From assembly GCF_013618475.1 (NCBI RefSeq), contig NZ_JABJVN010000006.1:62001-126000 (forward strand): a stretch of 64,000 nt of DNA, read 5' to 3'. Both the position numbers and the translations under genes were made by a program. Origin of the DNA: Saccharibacillus deserti. Its GTDB lineage: Bacteria; Bacillota; Bacilli; Paenibacillales; Paenibacillaceae. A model generated the notes under the pieces. That model had not been told where the DNA came from. It was given only the letters and a program-made list of their open reading frames with translations, and did not search any database. Positions 21,357 through 30,721 of this stretch are shown one piece after another (the stretch's first letter is position 1; each line of letters begins with the position of its first letter).

Positions 21357-22367
21357 TTACAAGGGACGGGCCGCTTTTTTTGTAGGAGAGCCGATCTTCG
21401 AAGCCGCAAAGTAAAGTATCACGTTTCCTTTTTTACGGCCGGTTTCCACATAGGTCTGGGCATCCGCAAGCTGCTCCAACGGATAGCGGCGATCAATCAC
21501 CGCGTTCAGGACTCCCTCTTGCGTAAGCTGCATCAGAAACTCCAAATTCGCTTTGTTTTGCATCAGACCGGCGGTCGCGAAAATAACCTTTCTGCCGGGA
21601 AAGAGGGCCGTTCGCAGCATATGCAGCAGGGTGGACGGCTTGAGTGCGGTAGTCAGATATAGGCCCCGTTTCGTCAGTACGCGCCGGCATGCGGAGAAAG
21701 AGCTTTTGCCTACCGCATCGAAAATAACATCGTAAACGCGGTCCGTTTTCGTGAAGTCTTCCCGGTGATAATCGATCACCAAGTCCGCTCCCGCTTGCCT
21801 GACCAGATCCCCGCTGCCGGCCGAGCAGACTCCGGTGACTTGGGCGCCGTAATATTTCGCCAGCTGCACCGCATAGATGCCTACCGCGCCCGAAGCGCCG
21901 TTAATCAGTACGCGTTGTCCTTTTTGCAGGCGGGCCTTGTCTCTTAGAAAGATCAGGGCTGTGGCACCCCCGTCGCAGACGCCAACCGCTTCTTCAAAAG
22001 AAACGCTGCCCGGGATAAGCGCGACGGAACTTTTTTCGGCCAGACCTTTGTATTCCGCATACGCGCCGAAATTTCGGGGACTTGTTCCGACTACGCGATC
22101 TCCGGCTTTGAAGTGTTCGACTTCAAGGCCGACCGCGGCGACCACGCCGGCCAGTTCCGTTCCGCCTACGGCGAATTTGGGCCGCGACCAGCCGTACATC
22201 AGTTTGATTATCCACGGGTCGCCTTGACGGAACGCGCAGTTCGCCGGCCCGACCGTGGCAGCCTGCACATGGATCAGAATTTCTTGGTTTCCGGGTTCGG
22301 GAACGTCGAGCTCCTCCAGAACGATCACTTCCGGCGAACCGTACGCATGTTGGACCATGGCTCTCAT
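21357..22367 (-). CDS. Zinc-independent quinone oxidoreductase-like alcohol dehydrogenase (MDR superfamily)
   Basis: The protein (336 aa) is a medium-chain dehydrogenase/reductase of the quinone-oxidoreductase type. It has an N-terminal GroES-like fold (VLEELDVPEPGNQEILIHVQ, VGGTELAGVVAAVG) and the cofactor motif INGASGAVGIYAVQLAK near residue 155. Structural-zinc cysteines and catalytic zinc ligands are lacking. NADPH-dependent reduction of a quinone or enone in the cytoplasm is the likely activity. AGGAGG lies before the ATG. It is a single gene; the 220 bp beyond its stop hold a short plus-strand start (TTG at 21333 after GAAGGGAG) that soon runs into this gene's antisense and is not supported as coding. 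Confidence 0.85.
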   Translation of the reverse strand: MRAMVQHAYGSPEVIVLEELDVPEPGNQEILIHVQAATVGPANCAFRQGDPWIIKLMYGWSRPKFAVGGTELAGVVAAVGLEVEHFKAGDRVVGTSPRNFGAYAEYKGLAEKSSVALIPGSVSFEEAVGVCDGGATALIFLRDKARLQKGQRVLINGASGAVGIYAVQLAKYYGAQVTGVCSAGSGDLVRQAGADLVIDYHREDFTKTDRVYDVIFDAVGKSSFSACRRVLTKRGLYLTTALKPSTLLHMLRTALFPGRKVIFATAGLMQNKANLEFLMQLTQEGVLNAVIDRRYPLEQLADAQTYVETGRKKGNVILYFAASKIGSPTKKAARPL

Positions 22368-22504
22368 CGGTGTGCCTCCTACGATTCAGTATCTCCGCCC
22401 GTGACTTGAAGCGCTGACTGTAGGATAGCCGGAAAAGGAAGGGATGGCATTGACTTTCATCAAGAGAGGAGGGGAGAGTTTCGATTTATCCCTCTTGCTC
22501 TCTA

Positions 22505-22690
22505 TATTTGTACGTACATATTCGGATGAATCCCAGAAAAACACCTTGATTTGAGCAGAAAAGAGGGTGAATAGCTTGGTTTTTGTCTGTTTAGCGAATG
22601 ATATTGACAGATGTACGTACAAGAAAATATACTAGAGGTATCATTTTGAAACCGTATTCTTTTGTGGATCGGAAGACGTGCGTACAGCAA
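22505..22690 (+). promoter_or_regulatory. L-arabinose operon promoter with AraR-like operators
   Basis: Three sites resemble the Bacillus AraR consensus around TTGTACGTACAA: ATTTGTACGTACATAT at 22505-22520, ATGTACGTACAAG at 22611-22623 and the weaker ACGTGCGTACAGC at 22676-22688. A promoter TTGACA (22604-22609) and TATACT (22628-22633), spaced by 18 bp, has the second box exactly between its elements. Distances of about 105 and 65 bp between boxes would allow looping. No araR gene is in the window. Confidence 0.72.
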
Positions 22691-22723
22691 GCCGCGTGAA
22701 TAAGAGAGGGGATAGTTGTCATT

Positions 22724-24325
22724 ATGAACCAAGTGGACGTGCAAGCGGCGATCACCGGCGGACAGACTTCGCTCGGTATCGAATTCGGATCGACCCGGAT
22801 CAAGGCGGTCCTGATCGATTCGAAGTTCGAGACGATCGCTTCGGGAAGTTACGAATGGGAGAATCAGTTGAAGGACGGCTATTGGACGTATGACCGCGAG
22901 GTTATTCTGACAGGCCTGCAGACCGCTTATCGCGAGATGAAGCAGGAGGTACAGAAGCAGTACGGAGTGACGCTGAATACGGTGGGTGCGATCGGCTTCT
23001 CGGCCATGATGCACGGCTATATGGCGTTCGACCAGGCGGGCGATCTGCTGGTACCGTTCCGGACCTGGCGCAACGCGACGACAGGAGTGGCGGCCAAGGA
23101 ACTGACGGAGCTGTTCCAATTCAATATTCCCGAGCGCTGGAGTATTGCCCATCTGTATCAGGCGATCTTGAACGGGGAATCCCACGTATCGAATATCGAT
23201 TACGTGACGACGCTCGCCGGCTATATCCACTGGCTGCTGACCGGCGACAAAGTGATCGGAATCGGCGACGCTTCCGGTGTCTTCCCGATCGAAGAATCAA
23301 GCCATACCTACCATCCGGCGATGGTGGAACAGTTCGACGAATTGATCGCGGCCAAGAGCTATCCATGGACGCTCTCGCAGGTGCTGCCGCAGGTGCTGCG
23401 CTCCGGCGAACAAGCCGGCGCGCTGACCGCGGAAGGCGCGAAGCTGCTCGACCCGGACGGGGATCTGCAGGCCGGTATTCCGCTCTGTCCGCCGGAAGGC
23501 GACGCGGGCACGGGCATGGTGGCGACGAACAGCGTGAAGAAGCGGACGGGCAACGTGTCGGTCGGCACTTCGGTGTTTGCGATGATCGTGCTGGAACGGG
23601 AATTGTCCAAGCTCTATCCGGAGATCGACATGGTGACGACGCCGGACGGCAGTCCGGTCGGCATGGTGCATGCCAACAACTGTTCCAGCGATCTCAACGC
23701 CTGGATGGGACTGTTCCGCGAGTTTGCCGCGGCGATGGGTTACGAAGCGGATTCCGGCAAGCTGTTCGGCGTCCTGCTGAACAAAGCGCTCGAAGCCGAT
23801 CCGGACGGAGGCGGCCTGCTGAGCTACGGCTATCTGTCGGGCGAGAATATCACGGGGCTTGAGCAGGGCCGCCCGCTGTTCGTACGTTCGCCGGAAAGTA
23901 ATTTCACGCTGGCGAACTTCATGCGGACGCATCTGTTTACGGCGTTCGGGGCGCTCAAGCTCGGGATGGACATTCTGACGGAAAACGAACAGGTCGCGAT
24001 CGACAGCATTCTCGGTCACGGCGGATTGTTTAAGACGCCGGTCGTGGGCCAGCGGATGCTGGCCGCCGCGCTCAACGTGCCGATTTCGGTCATGTCGACC
24101 GCCGGCGAAGGCGGAGCATGGGGCATGGCGCTGCTCGCTTCCTACATGACGGACCGCGAAGCGGGAGAGAGCCTGGAGCATTTCCTGGGCGAAAAAGTGT
24201 TCAAAAACGTCGAAGGCGAAGAAATTTCGCCGGATGCCTCGGATGTCGAAGGGTTCCGGACGTTCATCAAACGCTATCAGGCCGGTCTTGCTATCGAGCA
24301 GGCGGCTGTCGACCATCTTAACTAG
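22724..24325 (+). CDS. FGGY-family carbohydrate kinase, probable L-ribulokinase (AraK type)
   Basis: The protein (533 aa) is an FGGY kinase: [17 protein letters not shown] is the phosphate-1 motif, [17 protein letters not shown] and [11 protein letters not shown] follow, [12 protein letters not shown] is the phosphate-2 region and [20 protein letters not shown] the adenosine region. It is only distantly similar to classical AraB and appears to be the alternative ribulokinase-like form found in some arabinose operons. Its position before araD and araA supports phosphorylation of L-ribulose at O5, giving the substrate of AraD. It is the first gene behind the AraR-like promoter. The ATG has a GAGAGGGG stretch about twelve bases upstream, slightly far. 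D-xylulose or another ketose as substrate is less likely in this context. Confidence 0.82.
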   Translation: MNQVDVQAAITGGQTSLGIEFGSTRIKAVLIDSKFETIASGSYEWENQLKDGYWTYDREVILTGLQTAYREMKQEVQKQYGVTLNTVGAIGFSAMMHGYMAFDQAGDLLVPFRTWRNATTGVAAKELTELFQFNIPERWSIAHLYQAILNGESHVSNIDYVTTLAGYIHWLLTGDKVIGIGDASGVFPIEESSHTYHPAMVEQFDELIAAKSYPWTLSQVLPQVLRSGEQAGALTAEGAKLLDPDGDLQAGIPLCPPEGDAGTGMVATNSVKKRTGNVSVGTSVFAMIVLERELSKLYPEIDMVTTPDGSPVGMVHANNCSSDLNAWMGLFREFAAAMGYEADSGKLFGVLLNKALEADPDGGGLLSYGYLSGENITGLEQGRPLFVRSPESNFTLANFMRTHLFTAFGALKLGMDILTENEQVAIDSILGHGGLFKTPVVGQRMLAAALNVPISVMSTAGEGGAWGMALLASYMTDREAGESLEHFLGEKVFKNVEGEEISPDASDVEGFRTFIKRYQAGLAIEQAAVDHLN

Positions 24326-24342
24326 AACGGGAGTGACTGACC

Positions 24343-25038
24343 TTGTTGGAGCAGCTTAAACAGGAAGTATACGAAGCGAATCTGGAACTGCCCAAGCACG
24401 GCCTCGTAAAATTCACCTGGGGCAACGCCAGTGCCGTCGACCGCGAGAGCAGTCTGTTCGTCATCAAGCCAAGCGGCGTCAGCTACGAAAGTATGAAGCC
24501 GAGCGATATGGTCGTGGTCGATTTTGACGGCAATGTGGTCGAAGGCGAGATGAGACCTTCGTCCGATACGGCGACGCACGCCGTGTTGTACAAGCATTAT
24601 CCGCAGATCGGCGGCATCGTGCATACGCATTCGACCTGGGCGACCATCTGGGCGCAGGCGGGTCTCGACGTGCCGGTGATGGGCACCACGCATGCGGATA
24701 CCTTCTACGGAGCCGTTCCGTGTGCGCGCTTCCTCACTCAAGACGAGATCGACCGCGGGTACGAAGCGGAGACGGGCCGCGTCATTATCGAGACGTTCGA
24801 CAAGCTCGGCGTCGACGTGATGGCGATCCCGGCCGTTCTGCTGCAGGGACACGCGCCGTTCACTTGGGGCAAAAACGTCAAGTCGGCGGTCGTGAACAGC
24901 GTCGTGCTGGAAGAAGTGTGCAAGATGAACCTGTACGCGCGCCAACTGAACCATTTTGCCAAAGAACTGCCTCAGGGCATTCTGGACAAGCACTACCTGC
25001 GCAAACACGGCAAAGACGCCTATTACGGACAAAAATAA
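24343..25038 (+). CDS. araD: L-ribulose-5-phosphate 4-epimerase
   Basis: The protein (231 aa) is a class II aldolase/epimerase. Seen are FTWGNASAVDR, IKPSGVSYESMKPSDMVVVD, RPSSDTATHAVLYKHYPQIG and the zinc-binding HTHSTWATIW with a third His in LLQGHAPFTWG. It converts L-ribulose 5-phosphate to D-xylulose 5-phosphate, feeding arabinose into the pentose phosphate pathway. The start is TTG (TTGTTGGAGCAG) after GGGAGTG, only 17 bp beyond the kinase stop, so translation is likely coupled. Length is typical for AraD. The sequence separates it from fuculose-phosphate aldolases by its ara context. Confidence 0.93.
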   Translation: MLEQLKQEVYEANLELPKHGLVKFTWGNASAVDRESSLFVIKPSGVSYESMKPSDMVVVDFDGNVVEGEMRPSSDTATHAVLYKHYPQIGGIVHTHSTWATIWAQAGLDVPVMGTTHADTFYGAVPCARFLTQDEIDRGYEAETGRVIIETFDKLGVDVMAIPAVLLQGHAPFTWGKNVKSAVVNSVVLEEVCKMNLYARQLNHFAKELPQGILDKHYLRKHGKDAYYGQK

Positions 25039-25096
25039 TCGATTGACGATAAAAATTTCACTATAAAAATCCAACCCTGAAAAGAGGATGATTTCG

Positions 25097-26521
25097 ATGA
25101 CGGTAACAGCGGAAAAACAATTTTGGTTTGTCGTCGGTTCGCAGCATTTGTACGGAGAAGAAGCGTTGGGCGAAGTCAAAGCGCATGCGCAGCAGATGAC
25201 GGACGCGCTCAATGCGAGCGGCTTGCTGCCTTACCCGCTCGTGCTGCAGGATCTGGCCGTAACCGCGGACAAGATCACCAACCTTATGAAAGAAGTGAAT
25301 TACCGCGACGAAGTCGCCGGCGTCATTACCTGGATGCACACGTTCTCGCCTGCGAAAATGTGGATCCGCGGCACCAAAATGCTGCAAAAGCCGCTGCTCC
25401 ATCTGGCGACGCAGTACAACGAGAGTATCCCCTGGGCGACGATCGACATGGACTTCATGAACCTGAACCAGGCGGCCCACGGCGACCGCGAATACGGCTT
25501 CATTAACGCCCGCCTCAAAAAGCAAAATAAAGTCGTCGTCGGTTATTGGGAGCGTCCGGAAGTGCAGCAGCAGATTGCGGACTGGATGGACGTCGCGGTC
25601 GCTTACAACGAAAGCTTCAATATCCGCGTAGCCCGTTTCGGCGACAACATGCGCAACGTCGGCGTGACCGAAGGCGACAAAGTCGAAGCCCAGATTCAAT
25701 TTGGCTGGACGGTGGACTACTACGGTATCGGCGACCTCGTGGAAGTCGTGAACGCCGTGACGGAGCAGGAAATCGACAAGCTGATGGCCGAATACGCCGA
25801 TCTGTACGAGTTCGAATACGGCGCCAACAGCAAAGAAGCCTGGGAAGCGAGCGTTCGCGTTCAAGCGGGCTATGAAATCGCGCTCAAGCGTTTCCTCGAC
25901 GAGAAAGGCTACAACGCCTTCACTTCGAACTTCGAAGACCTGCACGGCATGAAGCAGCTTCCGGGTCTGGCCGTGCAGCGTCTGATGGCGCAGGGCTACG
26001 GTTTTGCCGGCGAAGGCGACTGGAAAACGGCGGCGCTCGACCGCCTGATGAAAGTCATGAGCCACAATCAGAACACCGGCTTCATGGAAGATTACACGTA
26101 CGAGATGGCGGCCGGGCAGGAAGCGATCCTGCAGTCCCATATGCTCGAAGTGGATCCTTCCCTCGCCGGCAGCAAGCCGAAAGTCGTCGTGTCCCCGCTC
26201 GGAATCGGCGGCAAAGAAGATCCGGCCCGCCTTGTCTTCGACGGCAAAGCCGGCGACGGCGTCGTCGTCTCGATGGTGGACCTGGGCACGCATTACAAGC
26301 TGCTCATCAACGAAGTGACCGCATTCGAGCCGACGGAACCGGCTCCGAACCTGCCGGTTGCCCGCGTCCTGTGGAGCGTGAAGCCGAACTTCCAGGACGG
26401 CGTCCGCGCCTGGATCGAGAACGGCGGCGGCCACCATACGGTCGTGTCGCTCAACCTGACGACCGATCAGATCGTGACTTACGCGAAGCTGGTTAACCTG
26501 GAATACGTCGTCATCAAGTAA
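25097..26521 (+). CDS. araA: L-arabinose isomerase
   Basis: The start is the ATG at 25097 ([20 protein letters not shown]), with AGAGG at nine bases; an ATG three codons earlier abuts that site. The protein (474 aa) has typical isomerase features: [25 protein letters not shown], the metal-binding Glu residues in [15 protein letters not shown] and [11 protein letters not shown], and the His ligands in SHMLEVDPS and GGHHTVVS. It interconverts L-arabinose and L-ribulose in the cytoplasm with Mn as the usual metal. It is the last gene of the operon kinase-araD-araA and is followed by a strong terminator. No arabinose transporter is encoded in this operon. Confidence 0.95.
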   Translation: MTVTAEKQFWFVVGSQHLYGEEALGEVKAHAQQMTDALNASGLLPYPLVLQDLAVTADKITNLMKEVNYRDEVAGVITWMHTFSPAKMWIRGTKMLQKPLLHLATQYNESIPWATIDMDFMNLNQAAHGDREYGFINARLKKQNKVVVGYWERPEVQQQIADWMDVAVAYNESFNIRVARFGDNMRNVGVTEGDKVEAQIQFGWTVDYYGIGDLVEVVNAVTEQEIDKLMAEYADLYEFEYGANSKEAWEASVRVQAGYEIALKRFLDEKGYNAFTSNFEDLHGMKQLPGLAVQRLMAQGYGFAGEGDWKTAALDRLMKVMSHNQNTGFMEDYTYEMAAGQEAILQSHMLEVDPSLAGSKPKVVVSPLGIGGKEDPARLVFDGKAGDGVVVSMVDLGTHYKLLINEVTAFEPTEPAPNLPVARVLWSVKPNFQDGVRAWIENGGGHHTVVSLNLTTDQIVTYAKLVNLEYVVIK

Positions 26522-26555
26522 TCGCCAGGCTTTATAAAAAGCATAAGAACCGTTA

Positions 26556-26597
26556 TCCGATAAATGGCTCGTTCATTTATCGGAGGCGGTTTTTTTG
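26556..26597 (+). terminator. Rho-independent terminator of the arabinose operon
   Basis: TCCGATAAATG pairs with CATTTATCGGA, with additional outer CCG/CGG pairs, and is followed by seven T, 35 bp after araA. Confidence 0.9.
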
Positions 26598-26684
26598 TGT
26601 TTTACGGAAATTTCGCTTCAAAAAGGCCAAAACGCCGTGCTTCGGCAATGGTAGCGTTACCAAATCTCCGGAAAAATAAATGCG

Positions 26685-26734
26685 TTGACAGGCTTCGTCC
26701 AATACGGATAATGTATATAGACCGATTGGTATAA
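26685..26734 (+). promoter_or_regulatory. Promoter and operator of the TetR/MFS pair
   Basis: TTGACA (26685-26690) and ATAATG (26708-26713) are spaced by 17 bp. Immediately downstream, ATAGACC-gatt-GGTATAAT (26716-26733) forms a dyad resembling LmrA/QdoR-type operators, placed over the transcription start, which suits autorepression by the TetR protein at 26756. Confidence 0.6.
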
Positions 26735-26755
26735 TTTCTTTGAAGGAAGTGGCTT

Positions 26756-27346
26756 TTGTTGGGCGAAAAGTCGAATGCCAGAGAGTCGATTGTCAGCACC
26801 GCCGCACGGCTCTTTTTTTCCCAAGGCTATCATGCGACCGGGCTGAATCAGATCATCAAAGAGAGCCACACGCCGAAAGGATCGTTGTATCACTATTTCC
26901 CGCACGGCAAAGAAGAGCTCGCGCATGTATGCATTCAGAAGACGAATGAGTATATTCTGCAAAAGTTCGAGGAAACGTTCGCGGCGCACGGAAATACGGC
27001 GGACGGCATCCAGCAGTTCGTCCATGATATGGCTTACGAGACGGAAGCGGCCGGCTTCACCGGATTTCTGCCATTCAGCTTCTGGGCAGCCGTCGAGACG
27101 TCCTGCATCAGTCAAAGTCTGCGCGTCGCCTGCCAGGGCGTGTTCGCCGACTGGCAGAAGATCATCGCGAAGCATCTGGTTCAGGACGGCATGAGCCAAG
27201 CGAGAGCAGACGAAACCGCGCTGCTAGTCGTCTCCCTGATGGAAGGCGCGCTGATCATCAGCCTGACGAATCAGGACAAACAGCCGCTGCTCACGGCCGC
27301 CGGTTATCTGGCCGCCGTGACAAAGAATGCCGGAGAAACCCGGTAA
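26756..27346 (+). CDS. TetR-family regulator, LmrA/YxaF-like
   Basis: The protein (196 aa) carries a TetR helix-turn-helix at residues about 8-55 (RESIVSTAARLFFSQGYHAT, GLNQIIKESHTPKGSLYHYF) followed by the LmrA/YxaF-type C-terminal ligand domain (FLPFSFWAAVETSCISQSLR). It starts at TTG after GGAAG. Members repress multidrug efflux or flavonoid-responsive genes and release DNA on ligand binding. The gene overlaps the reading frame of the following drug transporter, and a matching operator lies over its own promoter, so it most likely represses the two-gene unit. Confidence 0.85.
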   Translation: MLGEKSNARESIVSTAARLFFSQGYHATGLNQIIKESHTPKGSLYHYFPHGKEELAHVCIQKTNEYILQKFEETFAAHGNTADGIQQFVHDMAYETEAAGFTGFLPFSFWAAVETSCISQSLRVACQGVFADWQKIIAKHLVQDGMSQARADETALLVVSLMEGALIISLTNQDKQPLLTAAGYLAAVTKNAGETR

Positions 27347-27413
27347 AAAGAAGCAAGAAGAAGTGAAAAGAAGCAAGAAGAGAAAGTTCGATATGTTCGA
27401 GGAGGATGAGATC

Positions 27414-28907
27414 GTGAGTGGGTCAAAGAAAGCTGATTCGTTACCGAATCAACCAGAAACGCAGCAGTATAAGGTATTTCCGATTCTGTTCGCCATGCTG
27501 CTGAGCGGCTTTATCGGCTTGTTCGGAGAAACGGCATTGAACGTGGCGTTGACGCCGCTTATGGCGATGCTGGAAGTCGGACCGACGACGATTCAATGGT
27601 TGACGACGGGATACCTGCTCGTCTTGGGCATCCTGGTTCCGGTATCCGGCCTGCTGCTGCAGTGGTTTACGACAAGACAGTTGTTCACGACGTCGTTGAT
27701 CTTCTCGATCGCCGGGACACTCGTGGCTGCGCTCGCGCCCAATTTCGAAATTCTGTTGGCGGCTCGCGTTCTGCAGGCGGTCGGTACGGCCCTGCTGCTG
27801 CCGCTGATGTTTAATACCATCCTTGTGATTTTCCCGATCGAAAAACGCGGTGCCGCCATGGGCCTGATCGGTCTGGTCATCATGTTCGCGCCGGCAAGCG
27901 GCCCGAGCATCTCCGGCTTGATTCTCGCCAATCTGAGCTGGCACTGGATCTTCTGGATCTCCCTGCCGTTCTTCGTCATTTCGTTGATCTGCGGTCTGCT
28001 GTTCCTGCCGAATATCTCCAAGCTGACCAAGCCCAAGATCGACATCTTGTCGATCGCGCTGTCTACGCTCGGTTTCGGCGGTATCGTATACGGCTTCAGC
28101 AGCGCGGGCGGACACGGGGAATCCGGCAGCGGCTGGACGAGTCCGATCGTGGTCGCGACGCTTGCGATCGGCGTCGTTTCCCTGATCTTGTTCAGTATTC
28201 GCCAGCTGAGAATGAAGCAGCCGGTGATGGATCTGCGCGCGTTCAAATACCCGATGTTCACGATCGGCCTGATCCTGATCTTCATCTCCATGATGATGAT
28301 GCTCTCCTCGATGCTGATCCTGCCGATGTATCTGCAGCAGGGCATGGCGGTTACGGCTCTGACGGCCGGACTCGTGCTGCTGCCGGGCAGCCTGCTCAAC
28401 GGCCTGCTGTCTCCGGTCATGGGCCGGTTGTTTGACAAATTCGGTCCGAAATGGCTGGTCATTATCGGCCTGTCCATCGTAACGGTCGTGCTGTTCCTGT
28501 ACACGGGAATCACGCCGACGACGACGCTGACCAAGATCATTACGCTGCATATCTTCATGATGGTCGGCATTTCGATGATCATGATGCCGGCGCAGACCAA
28601 CGGCCTGAACCAGCTGCCGCGCGAGTATTACCCGCACGGCACGGCGATCATGAACACGCTGCAGCAGGTGTCCGGCGCGATCGGAACCGCCGTTGCGGTC
28701 AGCATTCTGAGTGCCGGCCAATCCCGCTTCCTGAGCGGGGTGGCGAATCCGGAAACTCCGGAGAACCAACTGGCCGGCTTTACGTCGGGCGTACAGAATG
28801 CGTTCGTATTCGCGCTCGTGCTGTCGATTATCGGTCTGATTACCTCGATCTTTATCAAGCGTGTCCGCGTAGGATCGGCTGCGAAAACGCAGGGACCGAC
28901 GCATTAA
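27414..28907 (+). CDS. DHA2-family (14-TM) MFS multidrug transporter
   Basis: The start is taken as GTG at 27414 (VSGSKKADSLPNQP), because GAGGAGG lies eight bases upstream; the frame is open further but without a better site. The protein of about 497 residues has fourteen predicted hydrophobic segments and DHA2 landmarks: ETALNVALTPLMAML, TTGYLLVLGILVPVSGLL, ARVLQAVGTALLLPLMFNTI and the motif-C-like GLIGLVIMFAPASGPSISGL. Proton-coupled export of drugs or toxic compounds from the cytoplasm is the expected role. It lies 67 bp after the TetR gene and shares its promoter. A terminator follows at 28964. Confidence 0.88.
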   Translation: MSGSKKADSLPNQPETQQYKVFPILFAMLLSGFIGLFGETALNVALTPLMAMLEVGPTTIQWLTTGYLLVLGILVPVSGLLLQWFTTRQLFTTSLIFSIAGTLVAALAPNFEILLAARVLQAVGTALLLPLMFNTILVIFPIEKRGAAMGLIGLVIMFAPASGPSISGLILANLSWHWIFWISLPFFVISLICGLLFLPNISKLTKPKIDILSIALSTLGFGGIVYGFSSAGGHGESGSGWTSPIVVATLAIGVVSLILFSIRQLRMKQPVMDLRAFKYPMFTIGLILIFISMMMMLSSMLILPMYLQQGMAVTALTAGLVLLPGSLLNGLLSPVMGRLFDKFGPKWLVIIGLSIVTVVLFLYTGITPTTTLTKIITLHIFMMVGISMIMMPAQTNGLNQLPREYYPHGTAIMNTLQQVSGAIGTAVAVSILSAGQSRFLSGVANPETPENQLAGFTSGVQNAFVFALVLSIIGLITSIFIKRVRVGSAAKTQGPTH

Positions 28908-28963
28908 TTTCCAGGTTCCTTGCGCGTGAATCAAGCCTGTTCTTGCTTGATTCAAGTCTGTTC

Positions 28964-29000
28964 GAGAGCGATGTCCCCCGGCGGGATGTCGCTCTTTTTT
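28964..29000 (+). terminator. Rho-independent terminator after the MFS gene
   Basis: AGAGCGA and TCGCTCT pair, with a TCCC/GGGA inner pair and an internal mismatch, and are followed by six T. Confidence 0.75.
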
Positions 29001-29116
29001 GCGTCCGGCAGGCAAGCTTGTGAAAGAAGTGGAATACATGATAAAATCTAGTCGATTTCTTCGGCTTATGCGTGATCGGCATTGTAAAACGAACGAATCC
29101 AAAGAGGAGGGAAGCC

Positions 29117-30253
29117 GTGTCCGGAACGATCCTGATTATAGGCGGCGGCATTGCGGGACTGTGTGCGGCGATCGCGCTGCGGCACGCCGGGATGCAGGTA
29201 AAGGTATACGAAAAAAGCTCGGGGCCGATGCCCGCCGGAGCCGGGATCCTGATTGCGCCCAATGCTTTGCAGGCGCTTCAGCCCTACGGGATCTCCGGCG
29301 AGATGATTCGGCGGGGTTATCCGGGCGACGGATTCCGGCTGCTGTCGGACCGGGGCCGGGCTCTTACCCGGCTTGCGATTCCTTCCGGCTATGGCAGCCA
29401 GTATTCGATTCATCGCAAAGATCTGCATGATCTGCTGCTGGCCGCGCTTCCTTCGGATACGGTAGAGTGGGGAAAATCTTTTTCGAGTCTGGAGCAGAAT
29501 GGGAACGGAGTACGAGCTGCCTTCCTAGACGGCAGCCAGGCGGAAGGCGATCTGCTTGTCGCGGCGGACGGCATCTACTCGGGGGTCCGCAGCCAATTGT
29601 TCCCCGGGGAACCCTATCGCTATGCCGGTTATACCTGCTGGCGCGGTGTGGTGCCTGCGGACGACCTTGACGGTCTGACGCCCCATTTTATCGAGACCTG
29701 GGGGACCAAAGGCCGCTTCGGTATCGTCCCGCTTCCCGGCCGCAGGGTGTATTGGTACGCGCTGGTCAACGCACGCCAAAACGATCCCCGGCTGGCCGAT
29801 TATTCCGCAGCGGATCTGCATCGTCTGTTTCGGGATTATCATGCGCCGATCCCGGATCTGCTGCTTCGAACGGGCACAGCCGACATGATCCAACGCGATA
29901 TTGTGGATATGGCGCCCATGAAATGTTTTTACTCGGATAGGGTGGTCTTTATCGGCGATGCGGCTCACGCGATCACCCCCAATATGGGACAGGGAGCCTG
30001 CCAGGCGATGGAGGATGTACGCGTGCTGTCCGATTGCCTTCTGGCCTCGCCGGATCATCGGGAAGCTTTTGCCCATTACCAGGCCCGCCGTCAAAAAAGG
30101 ATCAGGCAAATCTCCGCCCAATCCCGGAAGATCGGCCGGGTTGCCCAGTCGGAAAGCGTCCTGTTCACCCAGTTCCGCAACCGTTTGATGAAGCATGTCC
30201 CCGCGCAATTGTCCCGTCGCCAGGCCGAGCAGCTGTATCGTTTTCAAACCTGA
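29117..30253 (+). CDS. FAD-dependent aromatic-type monooxygenase
   Basis: The start is GTG at 29117 (VSGTILIIGGGIAGLCAAIA), eight bases or so after GAGGAGGG. The protein (378 aa) has the three flavin signatures of the p-hydroxybenzoate hydroxylase class: IIGGGIAGLCAAIALRHAGM at the N-terminus, the DG motif in LLVAADGIYSGVRSQLFP near residue 155, and GD in VVFIGDAAHAITPNMGQGAC near residue 280. It would hydroxylate an aromatic or conjugated compound using NAD(P)H and oxygen. A VOC-family protein follows 50 bp downstream on the same strand, a common pairing with small-molecule catabolism or detoxification. Confidence 0.88.
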   Translation: MSGTILIIGGGIAGLCAAIALRHAGMQVKVYEKSSGPMPAGAGILIAPNALQALQPYGISGEMIRRGYPGDGFRLLSDRGRALTRLAIPSGYGSQYSIHRKDLHDLLLAALPSDTVEWGKSFSSLEQNGNGVRAAFLDGSQAEGDLLVAADGIYSGVRSQLFPGEPYRYAGYTCWRGVVPADDLDGLTPHFIETWGTKGRFGIVPLPGRRVYWYALVNARQNDPRLADYSAADLHRLFRDYHAPIPDLLLRTGTADMIQRDIVDMAPMKCFYSDRVVFIGDAAHAITPNMGQGACQAMEDVRVLSDCLLASPDHREAFAHYQARRQKRIRQISAQSRKIGRVAQSESVLFTQFRNRLMKHVPAQLSRRQAEQLYRFQT

Positions 30254-30303
30254 GTTTTTAAAAAGGGCAAGACTATCCGCAAACCCAAAGGTGGAGTTGG
30301 AAG

Positions 30304-30717
30304 ATGAGAGTGAAATTGGAAGGCATTACGGTTCTGGCACTCGACGTTCCGAGATTGACCCGTTTTTATCGCGATGTGCTCGGGTTTCGGACCGTTGCGG
30401 AAGAAGCCCATTATGCGGAATTTGAAAATGAAGGCGTTCGGCTGGCTATTTTCTCGGGGCCTCTTATGGCCGGCAATACGCACGATCATCCTTCCTTTGC
30501 GGAAGCGCGCAGAGGCCAGGCTTTCGAGCTTAATTTCGAGTGTGCCTCACCCGAGGAAGTGTATACGGTATACGACGATTATGTAGCCAAAGGAGCCGTA
30601 AGCATCGCGGAGCCAAAAGCGGTTGCCTGGGGACATACGACGGGATTTTTCGCGGACCCGGAAGGCAATATCCATTCGCTGTTTGCGGTCAATCCGGTAG
30701 AACCGGTCAGCGGCTGA
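30304..30717 (+). CDS. VOC-family protein
   Basis: The protein (137 aa) shows two VOC modules: VLALDVPRLTRFYRDVLGFR with YAEFENEGVRLAIFS, then FELNFECASPEEVYTVYDDY with TTGFFADPEGNIHSLFAV. GTGGAGTTGGAAG precedes the ATG. Metal ligands (a Glu and a His) appear in the second module. It could be a glyoxalase-like enzyme or an antibiotic-binding protein. It lies directly after the monooxygenase and is probably co-transcribed with it. Its 3' end faces the convergent WYL remnant with four bases between. Confidence 0.82.
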   Translation: MRVKLEGITVLALDVPRLTRFYRDVLGFRTVAEEAHYAEFENEGVRLAIFSGPLMAGNTHDHPSFAEARRGQAFELNFECASPEEVYTVYDDYVAKGAVSIAEPKAVAWGHTTGFFADPEGNIHSLFAVNPVEPVSG

Positions 30718-30721
30718 GCGC

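Noticed and set aside
21333-21662. Plus-strand TTG start with a ribosome site (MKRSVFAFLQGTGRFF)
   Set aside because: It quickly enters the antisense of the quinone-oxidoreductase gene with no recognisable protein; at most a relic of a truncated gene.
22502-24316. Minus-strand frames opposite the arabinose kinase
   Set aside because: Composition bias only; the plus strand has FGGY motifs and an AraR-controlled promoter.
27441-29102. 553-codon minus-strand frame opposite the MFS transporter
   Set aside because: Extreme Arg/Gln/Asp/His content with no hydrophobic core; the plus strand encodes a clear 14-helix transporter.
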